Source: Gammaproteobacteria bacterium
GTDB taxonomy: Bacteria > Pseudomonadota > Gammaproteobacteria > Steroidobacterales > Steroidobacteraceae
DNA length: 6,385 nt
Direction: 5' to 3'
Assembly (NCBI GenBank): GCA_010031985.1
Contig: RGYP01000108.1
Coordinates: forward strand, 1 to 6,385
Part shown: positions 1 through 5,353 of the stretch, in pieces
How the letters are laid out: every line of letters starts with the position of its first letter
How positions within the stretch are numbered: position 1 is the stretch's first letter
Program-made: the position numbers and the translations under genes
Notes under the pieces: model-generated
Database searches by the model: none
What the model saw: only the letters and a program-made list of their open reading frames with translations
What the model was told of the DNA's origin: nothing

Positions 1-617
1 TTCAGACGCAGCCCGAAGCTGTCGCTCAGCGGCCCGCTCCAACTACCCGACAGGTCGTAGCGACCGTAATCCCCGTAGGAGCCGCGAATATTACCCTCGG
101 AAATCTTTGCCGGATCTTTGGTCACATATTGCACGGCGCCGGCGAAAGCACTGCGCCCATAGAGCGCCGACTGCGGACCTTTGACGATTTCGACGGCTTG
201 CAGATCGAGCAGACGATTGGTTGCCAGCAACGATCCACCACCAAAAGAAATACTCTCGCTGGAGGTGTCGATGCCATCGACGAGAATAGCCACGTTGACG
301 CGACCACGAGTGGGCGAGAGTCCACGAATGGAGATTCGATTGTCGGTCGCCGAATAGCCCTTGTCATAAATGAGCGAGGCATCGAGCCGAGCGACATCAT
401 CGACATCCTGTATCCCCAAGCGCTCGATCTCGGCCGCGGGGATCGCGGTGATCGACATTGACACGTCTTGCAGGTTTTCCTCGCGCTTGCGCGCGGTGAC
501 CACCACTTCTTCGAGGCCTGCTTCGTTATCCGCAAGCACTGGCATGGCCATGACGGTTGCCATGGCGCCCGCCATTGCCGCAGCAAGACGCTGCTTTGCA
601 AGATGGTTTTTTTTCAT
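1..617 (-). CDS. TonB-dependent outer-membrane receptor, N-terminal part (cut by the window edge)
   Basis: The frame is open from ATG at 617 to the left edge and gives the first 205 residues. Residues 1-29 form a Sec signal peptide: MKKNHLAKQR, then an Ala/Met-rich hydrophobic stretch ending VLA, with cleavage likely before D30. A TonB-box region follows (EEVVVTARKRE, 36-46). The plug domain then carries IRGLSPTRGR (97-106), LVDGID (112-117) and KGPQSALYGR (146-155), and the beta-barrel begins near 175. The family imports large or scarce ligands across the outer membrane using TonB-ExbBD energy. The start is supported by GGGAGT eight bases upstream. Residues 36-205 align without gaps to the receptor at 1532-4414, about 63% identical by hand count, so the two are paralogues. 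The gene lies 44 bases after the DUF1838 gene and probably shares its transcript. The ligand is unknown, and most of the barrel lies outside the window. Confidence 0.93.
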   Translation of the reverse strand, partial: MKKNHLAKQRLAAAMAGAMATVMAMPVLADNEAGLEEVVVTARKREENLQDVSMSITAIPAAEIERLGIQDVDDVARLDASLIYDKGYSATDNRISIRGLSPTRGRVNVAILVDGIDTSSESISFGGGSLLATNRLLDLQAVEIVKGPQSALYGRSAFAGAVQYVTKDPAKISEGNIRGSYGDYGRYDLSGSWSGPLSDSFGLRL

Positions 618-625
618 TGCTGGTG

Positions 626-631
626 ACTCCC
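626..631 (-). promoter_or_regulatory. Ribosome binding site of the partial receptor
   Basis: GGGAGT on the minus strand, eight bases before ATG at 617. It fixes the start of the partial receptor and shows that this gene has its own translation initiation site although it follows the DUF1838 gene closely. Confidence 0.7.
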
Positions 632-642
632 GGTGATCAATC

Positions 643-661
643 TTTACAGTCGATCTGTAAA
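643..661. promoter_or_regulatory. Perfect inverted repeat between DUF1838 gene and receptor; operator or mRNA hairpin
   Basis: TTTACAG, a five-base centre TCGAT, then CTGTAAA: seven-base arms with no mismatch. It begins at the base right after the DUF1838 stop codon (664-662) and ends 25 bases before the receptor ATG at 617. No T-run follows on the minus strand, so it is not a normal intrinsic terminator. The AT-rich arms and 19-base size fit a dimeric repressor operator. An intercistronic RNA hairpin is also possible. No regulator can be named. Confidence 0.5.
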
Positions 662-1519
662 TCAATTCGACTTCGGCTGGGCGCTCATGCGCTCCGGATA
701 CTCGCGCTCTGCGCGCTCTCGATATTCACGCGGCAACTCGTCGATGCTGCGTAATTTGGCTCCTGCGGCGTGCCAGACAACATGACCGGGCTCGCCCTGC
801 ATGTCCATCCATTTCAGCCAACCCATGAACACCGTCGACGAAAAAGTCGCCGGTAGCGCATCGAGCTTGTCTTGGCGCACATCGCTGGCACGCGCGAACA
901 TCGTCTGTCGCTGGCCGTGCATCGCGGGCATGCCGGGCGGATAAACGGTCTGATGCTGCAGCCAGACGTGATCGCCCATGCTGTGCCACTGCAAACGCAA
1001 CGGCGCTCGCTTGGGCTCACCGATTGCCGTGCCATCGAGGCGCACCGGCCAGATACCCTCCACGCCATAACTGAAACCGAGATTTCCGCCCTGCACTGCG
1101 GGCTTCACGACATCGGTCTTGCCCGTCCAGGGATTGCGGAACTCGGACAGAAATTCATTGGTCTCGAAGTCGCGGAAGAACGTCACGGTATTGCCACCGA
1201 GCTGATAGCCCGAGGGCGTGTGCTTGAACCAATAAATCTCCATGCCCTCGAAACGCACGAGAGGTCGCGGCGTTTCGCTGTCGCCGCGCACGGCGAAGAT
1301 TACTCCGGTGAACCACCAGGGTACGTCTTGCTCACGCAAGCTGCCCTGCATGCGCACGAGCTGACGCAGGTTTGCAGCCGGGTCAGAGAAATCGGGCAGT
1401 GCGCCTCGCGAGGCCGCATCGGCCTCGGGCAGGGGCATCAGGGCCCCTGCTCCGAGTCCGGCTCCAAGCACCAGTGAATTACTGAGCCAGGAGCGCCGCG
1501 ATAACGCCAAGGTCGTCAA
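662..1519 (-). CDS. DUF1838-family protein, Tat-exported, function unknown
   Basis: 285 residues. The N-terminus has a twin-arginine signal: LSRRSWLSN (residues 6-14), a Gly/Ala/Leu hydrophobic stretch, and ADA near residue 35. This suggests folded export to the periplasm. The mature part has features I associate with DUF1838 (PF08894): DFSDPAANL, VRMQGSL, VPWWFTG, FFRDFETNEFLSEF, NPWTGK, and a C-terminal MQGEPGHVVWHAAG followed by LPREYRERAEREYPERM. No enzymatic activity is established for this family to my knowledge. The start is not ATG. TTG at 1519 gives the longest frame, and TTG at 1510 (three codons later) is better spaced from the weak GAG. The first in-frame ATG, at residue 28, would destroy the Tat signal. 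An in-frame upstream stop is the end of the preceding receptor, 12 bases away, so the two genes are very likely cotranscribed. Its place between two receptors suggests work on their ligand in the periplasm. Confidence 0.85.
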   Translation of the reverse strand: MTTLALSRRSWLSNSLVLGAGLGAGALMPLPEADAASRGALPDFSDPAANLRQLVRMQGSLREQDVPWWFTGVIFAVRGDSETPRPLVRFEGMEIYWFKHTPSGYQLGGNTVTFFRDFETNEFLSEFRNPWTGKTDVVKPAVQGGNLGFSYGVEGIWPVRLDGTAIGEPKRAPLRLQWHSMGDHVWLQHQTVYPPGMPAMHGQRQTMFARASDVRQDKLDALPATFSSTVFMGWLKWMDMQGEPGHVVWHAAGAKLRSIDELPREYRERAEREYPERMSAQPKSN

Positions 1520-1531
1520 CTCAAAGATCGA

Positions 1532-4414
1532 TCAGAAGCGGTAATTCACACGCAGACCGACTACGCGAGGATCCGGCATGTTGGCGAACACCTGCGTCGG
1601 AATTCTCAGACCCAAGGGCGAACCGCCGAAGGGACTGCGCATGTTGGCCGGCACCAGCGCACCCACCGCACCGATCGTCTGATTGAGACGCACGGTCGCG
1701 AGCGCATTGGCAGGACCCGAGCCCGCCGAACGTACTTTGTCATCATCGGTCGCGTTGTTGACGAACAGCACCGCTTCCCACTTCTCGTTACCCATGCCGA
1801 AGCGCAGGTCAACGTTGGTGTACGCCTCCAGCCAAATCGTGTTGTCGTCTTCGATGAAGCGCTCGCCCGCATAGCTGGTGTCGACGTCGACGAACCAGAA
1901 CGAGTCGTTGCCGAAGGGCTTGCGGTAGCTGAAATTGAGGGCTGCGGCGGTCTCCGGCACGTCCTCGAACTTGTTGCCCGTACGATCCACCAAGCATGTG
2001 GCCCGCGCCTTGTTGACACCCGACTCCACCACCACCGTAGTCACCGGCGTGCAGTTGCCGACGCGGGCAATTTCTGCGGCGCCACCCGAGAGCGTGCGGT
2101 AATTGGTGAATTCATAGGCAAAGAAATGCGTGAGTCCCGCACCAATGGTCAGATTCTCGGTGGCACGCCAGGTTGCCGCGAGTTCGATGCCCTTGAGCTC
2201 GCCGCCTTCGGCGTTGGTAATGCGGTTGCCAAGCGTGTTGCCGATGATCACCTGCGTGCTTACCTGCTTGTCAGTGAAGTCCTGCAAGAAGGCCGCACCG
2301 TTGATCTGCAGCGTGCGCGAGGGCGAAGTCCACTTGGCACCGAGTTCATAAACCTTGACCTGCTCAGGCTCGAACTCCACATCCGCCTGCGACGGCAGAC
2401 CGAACGCACCGATCGTCAGCGTGGCAAATCCGCCGGGCTTCTTGCCGATCGAGTACGAGGCGTAGGTGTTCAGATCTTCCGACGCCTTCCACTGCACCGT
2501 CGCTTTCGGCGACACGTACGAGTCATTGCGCTTGTAGGTCAAGCGCGTGAGCGGCGCACCAAGCCCCGCGAACGAAGCCGGCACACCGGGTGCCGCCGCA
2601 TACGGAATGCTGGCAGCCGCCCGACAGTCACCGGTCGCACCACAAAGAATCACGGTGCCCGGACCCTGGCTGCCCGCCGTCGTCGGTGCGGCGACGGAGT
2701 TGTCCTCGTCGATGTATCGAGCTTCGCCGATCACGCGCAGTTGCTCGGTGATATCCCACTCGAACTCGAGATAGGCCGACTTGTGTTTGACATTACGCTC
2801 GACGAGCGTCGGCACGCGCGCACGACCCACATCATCCATGTAGGGCACGACGCTGGTCTCGGTGTAGGTATAGCGCGCAAAAGCCGGGACGATGTTGGAA
2901 TTACCCGTACAGGCATAGCTCGGCGCAAAGGTCGGCGGCAAAGGCGGTGCCGTGAACGGCGGGCCGCTGGCCAGCGGACAAGCAACGCCGGCGCCGAACA
3001 CCGTGTTGTTGTTATCGATCTGCGCAACCTCTTCTTTCCAGTACTGCAGACCGGTGATGAACTGCACCGGACCCTCGAAGTCCGACGTGAAGCGCAGTTC
3101 CTGGCTGTACTGCGAGGTCTCGCTATCGGTCTTGATGGTCTGCATGGCCGTGAGCAAGTCGGACTTGTCGAAATCGACGTCCGTCGAGACATTCGCTTTG
3201 GTGTAGCCCGAGAGCAACGAGAACGTGCCGTAATCAGCTTGATATTCCTGCACGACCGACAAGCGCGCCACTTGTCGGTTCGTCCCCGGGAACGCCGGTG
3301 CCGTCAAACCATTGTCCAGCGACTTGGTGAAATCTTTGTTGTACCGAACCGCCAGCGCACCCGCACGGACCATCTGACCGCGAAACGCGGGGACGGCCAT
3401 GTCGTTGTAGTAACCCTTGCTGCCGGTTGCGACTTCGAATATCCGCACGAGGTTGACGGTATTCGCCGGAATGGCGGGGTTTGCATCCATCAGGGTGCAC
3501 GAGGCGTCGAGCACGGGCCCGGGCGCCACGAGATTCGCGCCACCGGCGGGATTCGCGACCGAATACGTTCGACAGCTCGACGCGGCCGCCGGCACGATAC
3601 CCAAAGTGTTGAACGCGACGCTGGCCTGCGCCGGCTGATCGAAGTGATCGTCAGCGTATTCCTGACGCAGTTTGACCGAGTAATTCTCGGTCGGCGTCCA
3701 CTTCAGGGTGAGCGACCCACCCATGCCGTCGCCGCCGCCGACGTACTCGCCGCCCGCTGCGTTCTTGTAATAGCCACGCTCGTCGAAAGAATAACCGTTG
3801 AGTCGCAGGCCCAAGGTGTCGCTCATCGGCAGCGACAGGCTCGCCTTGATGTCGTACTGGCTGTATTGGCCGTACTCGGCCGCGACGTTGCCCGACACTT
3901 CGTCATCGGGGTCAGCGGTGATGTAGGAAATCGCACCCGCGAACGCACTGCGTCCGTAGAGCGCGCTCTGCGGACCTTTGACCACTTCGACCCGGGCGAT
4001 GTCGACGAGCCGTGGGTTGATGAGCAGTGAACCGCCCGCCACGCCGATCGACTCGCTCGACACGTCGATGCCGTCCACCAAGGTGGCGACGTTCGGGCGG
4101 CCGCGCGTCGGCGACAGACCGCGAATCACGATACGCGTGTCGTAGGCCGCGATGCCTTTGTCGAAACCCAAGCTCGGATCGCCCGCGGCGATGTCCTGCA
4201 CATCTTTGATGCCTTCGCGCTGCAAGGTCTCGGCGCTGATGGCCGTGACGGCGATCGGTACGTCCTGCAGATTTTCCTCGCGTTTACGCGCGGTCACGAC
4301 GATTTCGTCGAGCACTGCGCCCTCGTCGGGCGCTTGTCCGTAAGCGGGCAATCCGAGGCAAACCGTGAGCGGCGCCACCCAAAGACCATGCAGCCCTTTG
4401 GCATATTTAGACAT
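1532..4414 (-). CDS. TonB-dependent outer-membrane receptor, complete
   Basis: 960 residues from ATG at 4414. TTG at 4426 in the same frame would add four residues, but GGGGG five bases before ATG 4414 favours the ATG. Residues 1-28 form a signal peptide ending YGQA. The TonB-box region DEIVVTARKRE is at 36-46. The plug carries IRGLSPTRGR (97-106), LVDGID (112-117) and KGPQSALYGRSAFAGA (146-161). The barrel runs from about residue 175 to the C-terminal VVGLRVNYRF, whose terminal Phe is the usual outer-membrane insertion signal. The mature protein has eight cysteines in four close pairs (281/306, 479/502, 591/597, 788/807), probably disulfides in loops; the 479-502 loop is rich in proline. The role is TonB-driven uptake of an unidentified ligand. 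The catabolic neighbourhood makes an organic substrate at least as likely as a siderophore. It heads the run receptor, DUF1838, receptor. Confidence 0.95.
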   Translation of the reverse strand: MSKYAKGLHGLWVAPLTVCLGLPAYGQAPDEGAVLDEIVVTARKREENLQDVPIAVTAISAETLQREGIKDVQDIAAGDPSLGFDKGIAAYDTRIVIRGLSPTRGRPNVATLVDGIDVSSESIGVAGGSLLINPRLVDIARVEVVKGPQSALYGRSAFAGAISYITADPDDEVSGNVAAEYGQYSQYDIKASLSLPMSDTLGLRLNGYSFDERGYYKNAAGGEYVGGGDGMGGSLTLKWTPTENYSVKLRQEYADDHFDQPAQASVAFNTLGIVPAAASSCRTYSVANPAGGANLVAPGPVLDASCTLMDANPAIPANTVNLVRIFEVATGSKGYYNDMAVPAFRGQMVRAGALAVRYNKDFTKSLDNGLTAPAFPGTNRQVARLSVVQEYQADYGTFSLLSGYTKANVSTDVDFDKSDLLTAMQTIKTDSETSQYSQELRFTSDFEGPVQFITGLQYWKEEVAQIDNNNTVFGAGVACPLASGPPFTAPPLPPTFAPSYACTGNSNIVPAFARYTYTETSVVPYMDDVGRARVPTLVERNVKHKSAYLEFEWDITEQLRVIGEARYIDEDNSVAAPTTAGSQGPGTVILCGATGDCRAAASIPYAAAPGVPASFAGLGAPLTRLTYKRNDSYVSPKATVQWKASEDLNTYASYSIGKKPGGFATLTIGAFGLPSQADVEFEPEQVKVYELGAKWTSPSRTLQINGAAFLQDFTDKQVSTQVIIGNTLGNRITNAEGGELKGIELAATWRATENLTIGAGLTHFFAYEFTNYRTLSGGAAEIARVGNCTPVTTVVVESGVNKARATCLVDRTGNKFEDVPETAAALNFSYRKPFGNDSFWFVDVDTSYAGERFIEDDNTIWLEAYTNVDLRFGMGNEKWEAVLFVNNATDDDKVRSAGSGPANALATVRLNQTIGAVGALVPANMRSPFGGSPLGLRIPTQVFANMPDPRVVGLRVNYRF

Positions 4415-4419
4415 GTTGA

Positions 4420-4424
4420 CCCCC
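4420..4424 (-). promoter_or_regulatory. Ribosome binding site of the complete receptor
   Basis: GGGGG on the minus strand, five bases before ATG 4414. It would overlap the alternative TTG codon (4426-4424), which argues against that TTG as the start. Confidence 0.5.
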
Positions 4425-4448
4425 AATCAGATGACCGACCCGGCCATC

Positions 4449-4470
4449 CTTGTTGCCCAAAGGCAACAAG
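4449..4470. promoter_or_regulatory. Perfect 22-base palindrome in the receptor leader; operator or 5' UTR hairpin
   Basis: CTTGTTGCC, four-base centre CAAA (TTTG on the minus strand), then GGCAACAAG: nine-base arms with no mismatch. It sits 34 bases upstream of the receptor ATG at 4414, in non-coding DNA. Neither strand has a T-run after it, so an intrinsic terminator is unlikely. As DNA it has the shape of a dimeric repressor operator; as RNA it would be a very stable leader stem-loop. I see no convincing -35/-10 pair around it, so its place relative to the transcription start is unknown. Confidence 0.6.
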
Positions 4471-4555
4471 CGATGCCCGGACTTACGCAGCATGTGCCCG
4501 CTGCTTGAGGGGAATTTCTATCACCGCACGCAGGGCTGACCCGAGCGCGGCGACC

Positions 4556-4580
4556 GGCTCGTCCGACTAGTGGACAAGCC
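4556..4580 (-). terminator. 3' hairpin after the 180-residue gene, terminator-like but without a U-run
   Basis: In the minus-strand transcript, GGCUUGUCC pairs with GGACGAGCC around a seven-base loop, starting 12 bases after the stop at 4593. One pair is G-U, which forms only in the minus-strand RNA (the plus strand has a C/A mismatch there). This fits a structure acting in the transcript of the 180-residue gene. The following bases are GC-rich with no U-run, so factor-independent termination is doubtful. It may protect the mRNA 3' end or mark partial termination before the receptor. Confidence 0.4.
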
Positions 4581-4592
4581 AGACCGGGACAC

Positions 4593-5135
4593 TCAGCGCA
4601 ACGCCACGGTGACCTTGTTGTCGGGCCCGATGTCCGAGACGTCGATCTCGACCCCCAGCACGGCTGCGTAGCCGACGAGGCGCGCCTTCAGCCAATGCTC
4701 GTGCATTTCCTCATTGGTGAGATCGAATTGGCCGATGCGGCGCGACACCTCGAGCACGTGGCTGAACGGGAAGCTGAACGTGCGTCGACCGGGGCTCACC
4801 GTCAGGTCGAGGCAGAGTTGATAGAGGCAGGCCGTGCGCTCGAACATCCCGACGAGCGCGATCTCGCGATCGCCGGTGCGTTCGATTTCGGCGCGCATGC
4901 GTTTGAGCATGGGCTCCATGGCCTTCACGTCATGCGCCACGTATTCCTTGAGCAAACCTTTGTTCTTGGCGAACTGCACCGAGTTCAGATGCATTTTGAC
5001 CAGCGCATCGTTCATCTCGTGCTGGTACGGCATCGAATCCTTGAGAGTGCGGATCGCCAACCCCACGGCCTGCCCGAGCATTTCTTCCCGGCCCTCGAAG
5101 CCGCTGGCGGCGGCCGAGATAGGATTTGTTTGCAT
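4593..5135 (-). CDS. Hypothetical protein, 180 residues, cytoplasmic, function unknown
   Basis: The start at ATG 5135 (MQTNPISAAASG) is chosen because AGGAGT lies five bases upstream. A longer frame from TTG at 5207 has no ribosome site and only adds intergenic sequence. I do not recognise the family. There is no signal peptide or membrane segment. Residues of about 15-110 look helical and charged, with a Lys/Arg/Glu-rich stretch (KAMEPMLKRMRAEIERTGDRE). A less polar middle contains FERTACLYQLCLDL with the only two cysteines, followed by TFSFPFSHVLEVSRRIGQFDL. The C-terminus looks beta-like (VGVEIDVSD then KVTVALR) after LTNEEMHEHWLKARLVGYAAVL. Its codon use and composition fit a real gene. 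It is transcribed divergently from the Rieske oxygenase and lies upstream of the receptors, so it may belong to the same pathway, but nothing in the sequence shows an activity. Confidence 0.85.
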   Translation of the reverse strand: MQTNPISAAASGFEGREEMLGQAVGLAIRTLKDSMPYQHEMNDALVKMHLNSVQFAKNKGLLKEYVAHDVKAMEPMLKRMRAEIERTGDREIALVGMFERTACLYQLCLDLTVSPGRRTFSFPFSHVLEVSRRIGQFDLTNEEMHEHWLKARLVGYAAVLGVEIDVSDIGPDNKVTVALR

Positions 5136-5140
5136 GGTGG

Positions 5141-5146
5141 ACTCCT
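5141..5146 (-). promoter_or_regulatory. Ribosome binding site of the 180-residue gene
   Basis: AGGAGT on the minus strand, five bases before ATG 5135. It decides the start of this gene against the longer TTG-initiated frame. Confidence 0.75.
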
Positions 5147-5335
5147 GAGCAAAGTATTCAGCCACTACCGTGCGAGGCACACTGCCGCCTCGCCGCCCGT
5201 ACGCCAACGCGCGCGAACCCGGCGTCCGAGAGGTGGACGTGCCCGCCGCGGCGCGCTAGGCTCGACGGCGTCAGTGACGTATAAGGCGCCCGGTTTCGCT
5301 CGGACGCAGACGCCGCAGGCCGGGCACAGGTTGGC

Positions 5336-5343
5336 AAGGAGGT
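5336..5343 (+). promoter_or_regulatory. Ribosome binding site of the Rieske oxygenase gene
   Basis: AAGGAGGT is a near-perfect complement to the 16S rRNA tail, ten bases before ATG 5354. The ATG at 5360 would be 16 bases away, so 5354 is the better start. It suggests efficient translation. Confidence 0.8.
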
Positions 5344-5353
5344 CACACCTAAT

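Larger units (their letters stand above)
5136..5353. promoter_or_regulatory. Divergent intergenic region between the 180-residue gene and the Rieske oxygenase gene
   Basis: 218 GC-rich bases that must hold the start signals of both genes. On the plus strand the best -10-like element is TATAAG at 5280-5285, with no good -35 at the proper distance. Abutting it is CGTCAGTGACG (5269-5279), a short perfect palindrome. A nine-base inverted repeat, GCGTCCGAG (5222-5230) and CTCGGACGC (5299-5307), brackets this element. CGCCGCGGCG (5244-5253) is another palindrome but could arise from GC bias. No convincing promoter is seen on the minus strand. Confidence 0.35.

Noticed and set aside
872..1477. A 201-codon plus-strand frame opposite the DUF1838 gene
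   Set aside because: The minus-strand frame carries a Tat signal and family motifs, whereas this one has none and no ribosome site.
1970..1978. A second copy of the 9-mer CTTGTTGCC found in the leader palindrome
   Set aside because: It lies inside receptor coding sequence (codons for GNKF) without the partner arm, so it is most likely coincidence.
2126..4030. A 634-codon open frame on the plus strand opposite the complete receptor
   Set aside because: It is antisense to a clear receptor gene, very rich in Arg, lacks any recognisable motif or ribosome site, and is expected from GC-biased codon use on the coding strand.
4355..4366. Possible lipobox LTVC in the receptor signal peptide
   Set aside because: Val just before Cys is not accepted in a lipobox, and a normal signal peptidase I site (YGQA) follows; receptors of this family are not lipoproteins.
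5144..5166. Possible sigma-54 promoter (TGGC ... TTGCT) upstream of the 180-residue gene
   Set aside because: The GG-GC distance is one base too long and the element would overlap or lie too close to the ribosome site.
4593..5207. Longer version of the 180-residue gene from TTG at 5207
   Set aside because: No ribosome site precedes the TTG, the added 24 residues are low-quality intergenic translation, and ATG 5135 has an ideal AGGAGT.
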